Source: Variovorax beijingensis (GTDB lineage Bacteria > Pseudomonadota > Gammaproteobacteria > Burkholderiales > Burkholderiaceae_C). From it: a stretch of DNA of 64,000 bases. Positions 43,262 to 51,946 of this stretch are shown here, in pieces. The first letter of the stretch is position 1. Each line of letters opens with the position of its first letter. A program made the position numbers and the translations under genes. The notes beneath the pieces were generated by a model that searched no databases, was not told the origin of the DNA, and was given only the letters and a program-made list of their open reading frames with translations. Where the stretch lies: positions 1,108,001-1,172,000 of the forward strand of contig NZ_VIVL01000001.1 of NCBI RefSeq assembly GCF_007828835.1, given 5' to 3'.

Positions 43262-43924
43262 TCAGGCCATGCCTTTTTCGTCGTTCTGTTCTTCGGCGTC
43301 GGCCGGGCGGTCGGTTTCGGGCACCGGGCAGGCCACGCAGGCTTCGAGCTCCTCGAGCTCGGGCCATTGGGGATAGCTGCCGAGCCGCTGGGCGAACACG
43401 TCGACGTGCGCCGCCACCTCGTCCTCGGCGGCGCTGCGTGCGCCGTGCAAGACCAGCGGCGGCAGGAAGCGCATGCCGCACAGCGCCGCGGTCTGCTCGT
43501 AGGGCGGCAGAAAGGCGTCGAAGAAATAGCGGTGGTAGCTCTGGGGGTGGTAGCTCGGCTCTGGGCTGCCCGTGGTGGCGACCAGCCAGCAGTCCTTGCC
43601 CTGCAGGGCCGTGCCGCCAGGACCGTAGGCCCATCCGTAGCTGAGCACGTCGTCGAGCCAGAGTTTCTGCAGCGCCGGCATCGAATACCACTGGATCGGG
43701 TGCAGCAGCACCACCAGGCTGGCCCTGGCGAGCCGAGCGTGTTCGGCCTCGACGTCGATCGCGAAGTCGGGGTAGCTGCCGTAGAGGTCGTTCACCTCGA
43801 CCCCTGGCACGCCGCGCGCGGCGGCCAGCATGCGCCGGTTCACGCGCGAGTCGCGCCAGTGCGGGTGGGCCGCGAGCACGTAGATGCCGCCGGTGTCGCC
43901 GGCGGCCGATGTTGTTGTCGTCAT
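43262..43924 (-). CDS. kefF: KefF-like NAD(P)H oxidoreductase
   Basis: About 220 aa flavodoxin-fold protein: YVLAAHPHWRDSRVNRRM at the start, VVLLHPIQWYSMPALQKLWL and GWAYGPGGTALQGKDC in the middle. KefF is a quinone reductase that also acts as the ancillary subunit of KefC, needed for full antiport. The tail (about 185-220) is acidic and Cys-containing (LEACVACPVPE), longer than in E. coli KefF. It is translated just before kefC with a two-base gap. Confidence 0.88.
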   Translation of the reverse strand: MTTTTSAAGDTGGIYVLAAHPHWRDSRVNRRMLAAARGVPGVEVNDLYGSYPDFAIDVEAEHARLARASLVVLLHPIQWYSMPALQKLWLDDVLSYGWAYGPGGTALQGKDCWLVATTGSPEPSYHPQSYHRYFFDAFLPPYEQTAALCGMRFLPPLVLHGARSAAEDEVAAHVDVFAQRLGSYPQWPELEELEACVACPVPETDRPADAEEQNDEKGMA

Positions 43925-44016
43925 GCCGCGAACATAGCGCAGGTTTGGCGCTTGCCGGGACCGGGCGCATCCCGTGTCGCTACGATGCGGGGGTTTCCAG
44001 CTCTGGAGGAGATGCT

Positions 44017-44637
44017 ATGCCGGTGGTTCTGGTCGCCAATCCCAAGGGCGGCGTGGGCAAATCGACGCTCGCAACGAACATTGCGGGCTACTTTGCGAGC
44101 CGCGGCCATGCGGTGATGCTGGGCGACGTGGACCGCCAGCAGTCCTCGCGCCTCTGGCTCGGCCTGCGCCCGCCGCAGGCGCGCCCCATCGCCACCTGGG
44201 AAGCCACCGGCGACAGCGCCGTAGTGCGGCCGCCGCGCGGCACCACGCACGCCGTGCTCGACACCCCCGCCGGACTGCACGGCTGGCGCTTCAAGGAGGT
44301 GCTGGCGCTGGCCGACCGGGTGATCGTGCCGCTGCAGCCGAGCATCTTCGACATCTACGCCACGCGCGACTTCCTCGACCGGCTCAAGGAGCAGCGCCGC
44401 GCCGAAAAGACGAGGATCAGCCTCGTGGGCATGCGCGTGAACGCCCGCACCCTGGCGGCCGACCGGCTGCACGAGTTCATCGCCAGCCTCGGCGTGCCGG
44501 TGCTCGGCGAGCTGCGCGACACGCAGAACTACGTGCAGCTCGCGGCGCGCGGGCTCACGCTGTTCGACATCGCGCCGGGCCGGGTGCAGCGCGACCTGGC
44601 GCAGTGGCAGCCGATCTGCGACTGGCTGGAAGGCTGA
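44017..44637 (+). CDS. Orphan ParA-family ATPase
   Basis: About 206 aa. The deviant Walker A KGGVGKSTLATN is near residues 10-21, with the Asp of GDVDRQQSS and DTPAGLHGW as Walker A' and B. It is short, like MinD/Soj-like orphan ParAs, and no parB or centromere-like repeats are near. It may position an unknown cargo such as chemoreceptors or a plasmid-like relic (inference). A strong GGAGGAG site precedes the ATG at 44017. Confidence 0.85.
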   Translation: MPVVLVANPKGGVGKSTLATNIAGYFASRGHAVMLGDVDRQQSSRLWLGLRPPQARPIATWEATGDSAVVRPPRGTTHAVLDTPAGLHGWRFKEVLALADRVIVPLQPSIFDIYATRDFLDRLKEQRRAEKTRISLVGMRVNARTLAADRLHEFIASLGVPVLGELRDTQNYVQLAARGLTLFDIAPGRVQRDLAQWQPICDWLEG

Positions 44638-44644
44638 GGACCGT

Positions 44645-44666
44645 GGCTGTCGCAAGGCCGACAGCC
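44645..44666. other. Perfect 8-bp hairpin between parA and maoC
   Basis: GGCTGTCG and CGACAGCC form a perfect stem with a 6-nt loop just after the ParA stop codon. No U-run follows, so it is at best a weak terminator or a message-stability element. Confidence 0.35.
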
Positions 44667-44698
44667 AGGCCGCCGGCCTTCGCGCCAGAATGCCCCGC

Positions 44699-45160
44699 AT
44701 GACCAAAAAGACATTCCAGACGCTTCAGGATCTTGCGGCCTGCGTCGGCCAGGAAGTTGCCGTGAGCGACTGGATCGCCATCACGCAAGAGCAGGTGAAC
44801 CAGTTCGCCGAGGCCACGGGCGACCACCAGTGGATCCATGTCGACATCGAGCGTGCCAAGGCCGGGCCCTTCGGCGGGCCGATCGCCCATGGCTTCCTGA
44901 CGCTGTCGCTGCTGCCGCGCTTCTTCGAGACGGCGCTCGAGGTGGTCGAATCGCGCATGGGCGTGAACTACGGCCTGAACCGGGTGCGCTTCATGTCGCC
45001 GGTGCCGGTGGGCAAGCGGCTGCGCGCGCGCATGAAGCTGCTCACGGCGGAGCCGATCGCCGACGACGGCATCCAGATGACCTGGGAAGCCACGATCGAA
45101 CTCGAAGGCGTGGCCAAGCCGGCCTGCGTGGCCGAATCGGTGGTGCGCCGCTACCGCTAA
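44699..45160 (+). CDS. MaoC-family dehydratase
   Basis: About 153 aa single hot-dog domain. The R-hydratase motif is present: FAEATGDHQWIHVDIERAK with Asp46/His51 as the catalytic pair, then GPIAHGFLTLSLLP. It hydrates (R)-specific enoyl-CoAs; such proteins often feed polyhydroxyalkanoate synthesis or act in fatty acid catabolism, and this NodN-like form is of unknown substrate. An ATG at 44690 is an alternative start. It faces trmL convergently. Confidence 0.83.
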   Translation: MTKKTFQTLQDLAACVGQEVAVSDWIAITQEQVNQFAEATGDHQWIHVDIERAKAGPFGGPIAHGFLTLSLLPRFFETALEVVESRMGVNYGLNRVRFMSPVPVGKRLRARMKLLTAEPIADDGIQMTWEATIELEGVAKPACVAESVVRRYR

Positions 45161-45168
45161 GGCTCGGC

Positions 45169-45630
45169 TCAGCCGAAGCCGTTCTGGCGCCAGGCCTCGA
45201 AGACGGTCACCGCCACGGCGTTCGAGAGATTCAGGCTGCGCTGCCCCTCGCGCATCGGCAGCCGAAGGCGCTGCGGTTCGGCAAAGCCCTCGCGCACCGC
45301 GGGCGGCAGGCCGCTGGTTTCCGAGCCGAACACCAGCCAGTCGCCCGGCTGGAAGCGCACATCGTGCACGGCCCGCGTGCCGCGCGTGGTGAGCGCGAAC
45401 ATGCGCTCGGCGGCCGGCCGCTCGGCCTCGAGCAGCGCCTGCCAGCCGGCGTGGCGCTTCACTTCGGCATATTCGTGATAGTCGAGCCCGGCGCGGCGCA
45501 GCAGGCGGTCGTCCATCGAGAAACCCAGCGGCTCGACCAGGTGGAGCGTGCAGCCGGTGTTGGCGGCTAGGCGGATCACGTTGCCCGTGTTCGGCGGGAT
45601 TTCGGGCTGGACCAGGACGATATGGAACAT
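45169..45630 (-). CDS. trmL: tRNA (cytidine/uridine-34 2'-O)-methyltransferase TrmL
   Basis: About 153 aa SPOUT enzyme that methylates the 2'-O of the wobble base in tRNA-Leu species. Family blocks are PEIPPNTGNVIRLAANTG, WLVFGSETSGLP and RSLNLSNAVAV, the last forming the trefoil knot that binds SAM. Length matches E. coli TrmL (157 aa). The start at 45630 fits MFHIVLVQPE, the usual N-terminus. It lies 19 bp after comF on the same strand, a common Burkholderiales pairing. Confidence 0.93.
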   Translation of the reverse strand: MFHIVLVQPEIPPNTGNVIRLAANTGCTLHLVEPLGFSMDDRLLRRAGLDYHEYAEVKRHAGWQALLEAERPAAERMFALTTRGTRAVHDVRFQPGDWLVFGSETSGLPPAVREGFAEPQRLRLPMREGQRSLNLSNAVAVTVFEAWRQNGFG

Positions 45631-45649
45631 TCGCCGATTGTCGCGGTGC

Positions 45650-46366
45650 TCAATGCGGCGGATCGGTGCGCGCGAACACGATGGCCGCGACATGCGCCGC
45701 GCCCGCCAGCCGCAGCGCCGCGGCGGCCGCGAACAGCGAGGCGCCGCTGGTCATCACGTCGTCGACCAGCACCACGCGCCGGCCTTGCAGCTCGTGGGCG
45801 CGCAAGGGCTCCACCGCGAAGGCGCCGCGCAGGTTGCGCAGGCGCTCGGCGCGCGCAAGACCGCTCTGCGCCGGCGTCTCGCGGGTGCGCAGGAGCAGCG
45901 CCGCGTCGGTCTTGCCGGGCGCGAGCCGGCGCGCCAGTTCGAGCGCCTGGTTGAAGCCGCGCTCGCGCAGCCGGGCCGGCGCCATCGGCATGGGCAGCAC
46001 CCGGTCGCACTGTTCCAGCGCCGGCTCCACCCACGGCACGCTGCGCATCAGCGTGGCGAGCGGTCCGGCCCAGCCGGCCTCGCCATGGAACTTGAATTGA
46101 GCAATGCAATCGGGCCAGGGCCACACATAGGCGCAGGCTGCGAAGCAGGCGTCGAGCGGCGGCGGATCGCGCAGGCATTCGCTGCACCGGGCCACGCCCT
46201 CCGGCACCGGCAGGGCGCAGCTGCCGCAGCGCGCGGCCGGCGGCGCGAAGCGCGCCACGCAGGCATCGCAGACGCGCCGCGAAGGCCATGCGCGGCACAC
46301 CTCGCACTGGCTGGGCAGCCGTGCGAGCAGAGAGGTCAAAGGCCGGTCGGCCCAACGGCTGAACAT
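45650..46366 (-). CDS. comF: ComF-family phosphoribosyltransferase-like protein
   Basis: About 238 aa. An N-terminal zinc region has two Cys pairs (QCEVCRAWPS, CGSCALPVP, CSECLRD); the type I PRTase fold ends with the PRPP-binding VVLVDDVMTSGAS. ComF/GntX proteins are needed for DNA uptake in competent bacteria. Start ATG 46366 is preferred; ATG 46408 would overlap the divergent methyltransferase gene (start 46390). The stop is followed closely by trmL. Confidence 0.88.
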   Translation of the reverse strand: MFSRWADRPLTSLLARLPSQCEVCRAWPSRRVCDACVARFAPPAARCGSCALPVPEGVARCSECLRDPPPLDACFAACAYVWPWPDCIAQFKFHGEAGWAGPLATLMRSVPWVEPALEQCDRVLPMPMAPARLRERGFNQALELARRLAPGKTDAALLLRTRETPAQSGLARAERLRNLRGAFAVEPLRAHELQGRRVVLVDDVMTSGASLFAAAAALRLAGAAHVAAIVFARTDPPH

Positions 46367-46389
46367 GGGCTCAATATACTCACGGCCCC

Positions 46390-47304
46390 ATGGCCACCGA
46401 CCCCGCAAGAAGACCGCCGACCATCGATCCCACGGCGGCCGCGCGCTGGAGCCGGCTCGCGCCTGCCGACGGCTCGCCCTGGCTGCACGAGGAAATCGGC
46501 CGCCGCATGGAAGACCGGCTGCAATGGATCAAGGCGCAGCCGCGCACCTGGGCCGACTGGGCGCCGCTGCGCGGCGGCCTCGAGGCGCACGAGCTGGTGG
46601 CCCGGCGCTACCGCGAAGCCGCCTGCTTCGTGATCGAACCCGAGGCGAACCTGGCCGCCGCGGCCGGCGAGGCGCTGGCCGCGCCCTGGTGGAGTGCGCG
46701 CCGCTGGCAGGGCAGCAAGCTGCGCTTCGACGCACCGCCCGAAGACGGCGTGGACCTGCTCTGGGCCAACATGTCGCTGCACATGGCGGCCGACCCCGAG
46801 GCGCTCATCGCGCGCTGGCACCGGCTGGTGGCGACCGACGGCTTCCTGATGTTCTCGTGCCTGGGCCCCGACACGGTCCGCGAGCTGCGGGCACTGCACG
46901 CGCGCCTGGGCTGGCCGGCCGCGGGCCACGAATACACCGACATGCACGACTGGGGCGACATGCTGGTGCATGCCGGCTTCGCCGAGCCGGTGATGGACAT
47001 GGAGCGCATCGTGCTCACCTGGGCCACGCCCGAGGCGGCGCTGTCCGAACTGCGCACGCTCGGGCGCAACCTGCATCCGGCGCGCTTCCCGGCGCTGCGC
47101 GGCAAGGCATGGCACCGGGCGCTCAAGCATGCGCTGCCCGAGCTGGCGCCGGCGCAGGAGGGCGGCGGGCGCATCGCGCTGACCTTCGAGGTCATCTACG
47201 GCCATGCCTTCAAGCCCGCGCCGCGCGTGGCGCTTTCCGCCGAGAGCGCGGTGTCGCTGCGCGAGATGCGTTCGATGCTGCAGCGCGGACGGCCCGGCGC
47301 CTGA
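46390..47304 (+). CDS. BioC/NDUFAF5-like methyltransferase, degenerate SAM motif
   Basis: About 304 aa. The C-terminal half follows SAM methyltransferases of the BioC/NDUFAF5 kind: VDLLWANMSLHMAADPEALI, RLVATDGFLMFSCLGPDTV, YTDMHDWGDMLVHAGFAEPV and YGHAFKP. The N-terminal Gly-rich SAM motif (usually LDLGCGTG) is missing: the matching stretch reads WADWAPLRGGLEAHELVARR. SAM binding may thus be lost or unusual. Such proteins are often labelled biotin synthesis BioC; I make no functional claim beyond the fold. Divergent from comF with 23 bp between the starts. Confidence 0.7.
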   Translation: MATDPARRPPTIDPTAAARWSRLAPADGSPWLHEEIGRRMEDRLQWIKAQPRTWADWAPLRGGLEAHELVARRYREAACFVIEPEANLAAAAGEALAAPWWSARRWQGSKLRFDAPPEDGVDLLWANMSLHMAADPEALIARWHRLVATDGFLMFSCLGPDTVRELRALHARLGWPAAGHEYTDMHDWGDMLVHAGFAEPVMDMERIVLTWATPEAALSELRTLGRNLHPARFPALRGKAWHRALKHALPELAPAQEGGGRIALTFEVIYGHAFKPAPRVALSAESAVSLREMRSMLQRGRPGA

Positions 47305-47472
47305 CCGGCGCGCCCGGCCGGCTGCGCATCCGCGACTGGGCGCCTGTGTCTACCCGCTACAATCCGCCGTTGCGTGAAACTCGCGGGTAGTGTTCCGCGA
47401 ACGAGGTCTGTCCGATCCTGTGGAGACAAGGGGTTGGGCAGCCGTCGACGCACCGATTTGCTGAACTCGCCC

Positions 47473-47949
47473 GTGTCGAATTCCGTGTTTCGTTTTGCCA
47501 CCGTTTCAGGCCAGAACATCCACTGGTTCCTGAAGCGCAACTGCTCGGTGACGCCGAGCCAGCTGGGCTGGCTCTACGCCTCGCTGTGCGTGGTATCGCT
47601 CGGTATCGGCGCGGTCTTCTGGATGCTCGGTGCGCCGCTGGTTCTGCCTTTTGCCTGGCTCGAACTGGCCGCGGTGGGTTTCGCGTTCATGCTGTACGCA
47701 CGGCACGCAACCGATGGAGAACGGATTGCGCTGCAGGGCGGCCGGCTGGTGGTGGAGCTCGAGAACGGTGGAGACTACGAGCGCACGGAATTTCTGCCGC
47801 ACCAGGTGCGGATCGAACCGCAGGCCAGCGATCGTTCGCTGATCGAGGTCTCGGGTCAGGGTCGATCGGTCAGGGTGGGGCGCTATGTACGCCCGGAGTT
47901 GCGAGCCGCATTGGCGCGCGAGATTCGCATGGCGTTGCGTGGCGCCTGA
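47473..47949 (+). CDS. DUF2244 membrane protein
   Basis: About 158 aa with two TMs (about 30-75; LYASLCVVSLGIGAVFWML, PFAWLELAAVGFAFMLYA) and a cytoplasmic C-terminal domain (RSVRVGRYVRPELRAAL) typical of DUF2244. It stands 51 bp before coxB in many beta-proteobacteria, so a role in oxidase biogenesis is likely but unproven. The start is uncertain: I use GTG 47473; a TTG at 47458 and an ATG-less upstream frame exist. TACAAT at 47358-47363 could be a promoter -10 element. Confidence 0.75.
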   Translation: MSNSVFRFATVSGQNIHWFLKRNCSVTPSQLGWLYASLCVVSLGIGAVFWMLGAPLVLPFAWLELAAVGFAFMLYARHATDGERIALQGGRLVVELENGGDYERTEFLPHQVRIEPQASDRSLIEVSGQGRSVRVGRYVRPELRAALAREIRMALRGA

Positions 47950-48000
47950 GGGCTCGCGCGGCGCTGCACGGTTGGGTTTGTTGAAAAAAATTGAAGAAAC

Positions 48001-49188
48001 GTGAACACGATGAAGAGCATTTGGCGCAATAAGTACAGGCCGGCGAATCTGTTGCTGGCGGCCGGCGCGGCTTTCAGCGGCGCGGCGCACGCAGTCAACG
48101 ATCTGCCCGGCGGTCCGTCGGTGCGCCAGCTGAATCTTCCGCTGGGCGTCACCAAGATTGCGCAGGAACAGCATTTCCTGCATACGGTGATGATGATCCT
48201 GTGCACGGTCATCTTCGTTGCCGTGTTCGCGGTCATGTTCTATTCGATATGGAAGCACCGCAAGTCGGTCGGCCACAAGGCGGCCAACTTCCATGAATCG
48301 GTGGTGGTCGAGGTCATCTGGACCATCGTGCCCTTCATCATCGTGATCGTGATGGCGCTGCCCGCCACCAAGGTGCTGGTGGCCCAGAAGGACACCACCA
48401 ACGCCGACCTCACCATCAAGACCACCGGCTACCAGTGGAAGTGGGGCTACGACTACCTGAACGGCGAAGGCGAGGGCCTGGCCTTCATCTCCACGCTCGA
48501 CAGCTCGCAGCGCGCCATGTCCGACGCCGGCGCCAAGGGTGCCATGCCCGACGACTACCTCTTCAAGGTCGACAACCCGCTGGTGGTTCCGGTCCAGAAG
48601 AAGGTCCGCATCATCACCACCGCCAACGACGTGATCCACGCGTTTGCCGTGCCCCAGCTGGGCATCAAGCAGGACGCGATTCCCGGCTTCGTGCGCGACA
48701 CCTGGTTCCGCGCCGAGACCGTGGGCGACTACTACGGCCAGTGCCAGGAACTCTGTGGCAAGGAACACGCCTACATGCCGATCCACGTGAAGGTGGTCTC
48801 GGCTGCCGACTACACGGCCTGGGTCGATGGCAAGCGCAAGGAAGCCGCGGCCAAGCTCGACGATCCAGGCAAGGTCTGGGCCCTGCCCGAGATGCTGACG
48901 CGCGGCGAGAAGGTCTATGCTGCCAACTGCGCGGCCTGCCATCAGGCCAACGGCAAGGGCGCCGGCCCGATCAAGCCTCTGGACGCCAGCCCCAAGGTGC
49001 TCGATGCGGACCACAAGGTGCAGCTGATGGTGCTGCTCAACGGCCAGAACAACGGTGCGATGCCCTCCTGGAAGCAGCTGAGCGACACCGACCTCGCGGC
49101 CGTCGCCACCTACACCAAGAACAGCTGGTCGAACAAGACGGGCCAGCTGGTGCAGCCGGCCGAAGTTCTGGCCCTGCGCGGCAAGTGA
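48001..49188 (+). CDS. coxB: Cytochrome c oxidase subunit II with cytochrome c domain
   Basis: About 395 aa. A signal peptide ([16 protein letters not shown]) is followed by two TMs (about 60-130), then the CuA domain with ligands in [11 protein letters not shown] and [21 protein letters not shown]-terminal cytochrome c domain (about 300-380) has the heme site CAACHQ and the Met ligand in GAMPSW, so electrons can pass from heme c to CuA (caa3-like layout). GTG 48001 has AGAAAC upstream; ATG 48010 is a close alternative. First structural gene of the oxidase operon. Confidence 0.95.
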   Translation: MNTMKSIWRNKYRPANLLLAAGAAFSGAAHAVNDLPGGPSVRQLNLPLGVTKIAQEQHFLHTVMMILCTVIFVAVFAVMFYSIWKHRKSVGHKAANFHESVVVEVIWTIVPFIIVIVMALPATKVLVAQKDTTNADLTIKTTGYQWKWGYDYLNGEGEGLAFISTLDSSQRAMSDAGAKGAMPDDYLFKVDNPLVVPVQKKVRIITTANDVIHAFAVPQLGIKQDAIPGFVRDTWFRAETVGDYYGQCQELCGKEHAYMPIHVKVVSAADYTAWVDGKRKEAAAKLDDPGKVWALPEMLTRGEKVYAANCAACHQANGKGAGPIKPLDASPKVLDADHKVQLMVLLNGQNNGAMPSWKQLSDTDLAAVATYTKNSWSNKTGQLVQPAEVLALRGK

Positions 49189-49234
49189 CCGTGCCCAAGC
49201 GCCCCGCGACGAAGAAATTGCAAGGAACAACGAA

Positions 49235-50866
49235 ATGAGTGCAGTCCTCGACCCCCACGGTCACGCCCACGACGGCCACGCACACGACGAGCACCACGCA
49301 GCGCCCACCGGCTGGCGCCGCTGGGTGTTTGCCACCAACCACAAGGACATCGGCACGCTCTACCTGCTGTTCAGCTTCACCATGCTGATGGTGGGCGGCG
49401 TGCTTGCGCTGCTGATCCGCGCCGAGCTGTTCCAGCCCGGCCTGCAACTGGTGAACCCCGAACTGTTCAACCAGTTCACCACCATGCACGGCCTGATCAT
49501 GGTGTTCGGCGCCATCATGCCGGCCTTCGTCGGCTTCGCGAACTGGATGATCCCGCTGCAGATCGGCGCATCCGACATGGCGTTCGCGCGCATGAACAAC
49601 TTCAGCTTCTGGCTGCTGATCCCCGCCGCGCTGATGCTCGTGGGCTCGTTCTTCATGCCCGGCGGCGCGCCCGCCGCGGGCTGGACGCTCTACGCACCGC
49701 TCACGCTGCAGATGGGCCCTTCGATGGACGCCGGCATCTTCGCGATGCACATCATGGGCGCCTCGTCGATCATGGGCTCGATCAACATCATCGTCACCAT
49801 CCTGAACATGCGCGCCCCCGGCATGACGCTCATGAAGATGCCGATGTTCTGCTGGACCTGGCTCATCACCGCCTACCTGCTGATCGCCGTGATGCCCGTG
49901 CTCGCCGGCGCCATCACCATGACGCTGACCGACCGCCACTTCGGCACCAGCTTCTTCAACCCCGCCGGCGGCGGCGACCCGGTGATGTACCAGCACATCT
50001 TCTGGTTCTTCGGCCACCCCGAGGTCTACATCATGATCTTGCCGGCCTTCGGCATCATCAGCCAGATCGTGCCGGCGTTCTCGCGCAAGCGGCTGTTCGG
50101 CTACGCCTCGATGGTGTACGCCACCTCGTCGATCGCGATCCTGTCGTTCATCGTCTGGGCGCACCACATGTTCACGACCGGCATGCCGGTCACGGGCCAG
50201 TTGTTCTTCATGTACGCGACCATGCTGATCGCAGTGCCCACGGCTGTGAAGATCTTCAACTGGATCGCCACCATGTGGCAGGGCTCGATGACCTTCGAAA
50301 CCCCGATGCTGTTCGCGGTGGGCTTCATCTTCGTGTTCACGATGGGCGGCTTCACCGGCCTCATCCTGGCCATCGCCCCGATCGACATCCAGCTGCAGGA
50401 CACCTACTACGTGGTGGCCCACTTCCATTACGTGCTCGTGGCCGGTTCGCTCTATGCCATGTTCGCGGGCTACTACTACTGGGCACCCAAGTGGACCGGC
50501 GTGATGTACAACGAAACGCGCGGCAAGATCCACTTCTGGTGGTCGCTGATCTCGTTCAACGTCACCTTCTTCCCGATGCACTTCCTCGGCCTGGCGGGCA
50601 TGCCGCGCCGCTATGCCGACTACCCGATGCAGTTCGCCGACTTCAATGCGGTGGCTTCGGTGGGTGCGTTCGCCTTCGGTCTCGCGCAGGTGTACTTCTT
50701 CTTCTTCATCGTGCTGCCGACCATGCTCGGCAAGGGCGAGAAGGCAGCGCAGAAGCCCTGGGAAGCGGCTGAAGGCCTCGAGTGGGAAGTGCCGTCGCCG
50801 GCGCCCTTCCACACCTTCGAGAACCCGCCCAAGCTCGATGCGACCGCGACCAAGGTGATCGGCTGA
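49235..50866 (+). CDS. coxA: Cytochrome c oxidase subunit I
   Basis: About 543 aa catalytic subunit with twelve TMs. The CuB/heme ligands are seen: His in [11 protein letters not shown] (heme a), His-Pro-Glu-Val-Tyr in FFGHPEVYI with the His-Tyr cross-link, HHMF for CuB, and the heme pair in VAHFHYVLV. The K- and D-channel regions are conserved (for example FNPAGGGDP), typical for A-type heme-copper oxidases. A His-rich N-terminal tail ([14 protein letters not shown]) is unusual and could bind copper. It lies 46 bp after coxB. Confidence 0.96.
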   Translation: MSAVLDPHGHAHDGHAHDEHHAAPTGWRRWVFATNHKDIGTLYLLFSFTMLMVGGVLALLIRAELFQPGLQLVNPELFNQFTTMHGLIMVFGAIMPAFVGFANWMIPLQIGASDMAFARMNNFSFWLLIPAALMLVGSFFMPGGAPAAGWTLYAPLTLQMGPSMDAGIFAMHIMGASSIMGSINIIVTILNMRAPGMTLMKMPMFCWTWLITAYLLIAVMPVLAGAITMTLTDRHFGTSFFNPAGGGDPVMYQHIFWFFGHPEVYIMILPAFGIISQIVPAFSRKRLFGYASMVYATSSIAILSFIVWAHHMFTTGMPVTGQLFFMYATMLIAVPTAVKIFNWIATMWQGSMTFETPMLFAVGFIFVFTMGGFTGLILAIAPIDIQLQDTYYVVAHFHYVLVAGSLYAMFAGYYYWAPKWTGVMYNETRGKIHFWWSLISFNVTFFPMHFLGLAGMPRRYADYPMQFADFNAVASVGAFAFGLAQVYFFFFIVLPTMLGKGEKAAQKPWEAAEGLEWEVPSPAPFHTFENPPKLDATATKVIG

Positions 50867-50889
50867 ACGGCACCAGGCCGCCGGCTTGC

Positions 50890-51015
50890 ATGACCACGAT
50901 GACCACGCCCGAACAAAAAAGGAACAACCGCCGCATGGGGCTCACGCTGGCCTCCATTGCCGTGCTGTTCTTTCTCGGATTCCTGGTCCGCATGATCTGG
51001 TTCGGCGGACGCTGA
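50890..51015 (+). CDS. Small cytochrome oxidase-associated membrane protein
   Basis: About 41 aa with one TM (LTLASIAVLFFLGFLVRMIW) and a charged N-terminus (EQKRNNRRM). It sits between coxA and ctaG in a fixed position in Burkholderiales, where it is annotated as a small oxidase assembly protein. It is comparable to small accessory subunits (subunit IV-like), but no function is known to me. An ATG nine bases downstream is an alternative start. Confidence 0.7.
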   Translation: MTTMTTPEQKRNNRRMGLTLASIAVLFFLGFLVRMIWFGGR

Positions 51016-51043
51016 AGCAGACGCCAACGGAGCCGTCCACGTC

Positions 51044-51670
51044 ATGAGCCTCGGTCAACGCATCAAGCGCGCCAATGTCCGCATGGTCGGCAAGCTGGCC
51101 GTGGTGACCTGCGGCATGTTCGCGTTCGGCTATGCCCTGGTGCCGCTCTATCGCGCCATCTGCGAAATGACCGGCATCAACATCCTCGCGCTCAACGAGC
51201 TCGAGGTGCCGGGCGGCGCGAGCGGCGGCAAGAACGTGCGCGTGCCCGACAACACGCAGGTCGACACCACGCGCACGATCACGGTCGAGTTCGACTCCAA
51301 CGTGCGCGGCGGCCTCTGGGATTTCAAGCCCGCCGAGCGGACGATGCAGGTGCACCCCGGCCAGCTCAACACCGTGCTCTACGAATTCCAGAACGTGCAG
51401 AACCGCCGCATGGCGGCGCAGGCCATTCCGAGCTATGCGCCGCAGCAGGCCGCGCCGTACTTCAACAAGCTGGAGTGCTTCTGCTTCAACCAGTACACGC
51501 TCGACCCGGGCGAGAAGAAGCAGTGGCCCGTCGCCTTCGTGATCGACCCGAAGATCTCCAGGGACGTGAAGACCATCACGCTGTCCTACACCTTCTTCGA
51601 AGTCGGCGGCAAGACGCCCGCGGCGCCGGTGGCCGCTGTTTCGAATGCTGCCCATGAGTCCCGTTCGTGA
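51044..51670 (+). CDS. ctaG: Cytochrome c oxidase assembly protein CtaG (Cox11)
   Basis: About 208 aa. One N-terminal TM (about 15-40), then a periplasmic immunoglobulin-like domain that delivers copper to the CuB site. The copper motif is CFCFNQYT (CFCF, residues about 144-147), preceded by APYFNKLE, and the fold-typical VEFDSNVRGGLWDFKP is visible. It overlaps the next gene by four bases (GTGA). Confidence 0.95.
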   Translation: MSLGQRIKRANVRMVGKLAVVTCGMFAFGYALVPLYRAICEMTGINILALNELEVPGGASGGKNVRVPDNTQVDTTRTITVEFDSNVRGGLWDFKPAERTMQVHPGQLNTVLYEFQNVQNRRMAAQAIPSYAPQQAAPYFNKLECFCFNQYTLDPGEKKQWPVAFVIDPKISRDVKTITLSYTFFEVGGKTPAAPVAAVSNAAHESRS

Positions 51671-51876
51671 CCGCGCCGGACACGCCACCCAAGGCCACGC
51701 TGTGGGACACGGTGAAGGCCGTGTGCTGGTCGTTCTTCGGGGTGCGCAAGAAAAGCGCCTACCAGGACGACCTGGCCAAGCTGAACCCGCTGCACATCAT
51801 CGCGGTGGCCTTTGCCGCGGTCATCGTTTTCATCGTCGGCCTGGTGCTGCTGGTGCGCTACGTGGTTGCACCCTGA
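51667..51876 (+). CDS. DUF2970 membrane protein
   Basis: About 69 aa. DUF2970 signature TVKAVCWSFFGVRKKSAYQDD is followed by one TM (IIAVAFAAVIVFIVGLVLLVR). The GTG start overlaps the ctaG stop by four bases, so it is co-translated. Its constant position between ctaG and ctaE suggests a role in oxidase assembly; nothing further is known to me. Confidence 0.85.
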   Translation: MTAPDTPPKATLWDTVKAVCWSFFGVRKKSAYQDDLAKLNPLHIIAVAFAAVIVFIVGLVLLVRYVVAP

Positions 51877-51946
51877 ACCCGGTCCGCATGGCCCACGACA
51901 TCCAGAACCCATCGAATCGAGAGAAGAAAGAAAGCCAGGAGCTGAT

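Noticed and set aside
41556..43376. 606-codon plus-strand open frame opposite kefC
   Set aside because: It mirrors the kefC coding frame in GC-rich DNA; its translation is low-complexity His/Arg/Gln and shows no family motif.
49037..50812. 591-codon minus-strand open frame opposite coxA
   Set aside because: Shadow of coxA; the translation is His/Glu/Arg-rich without domains.
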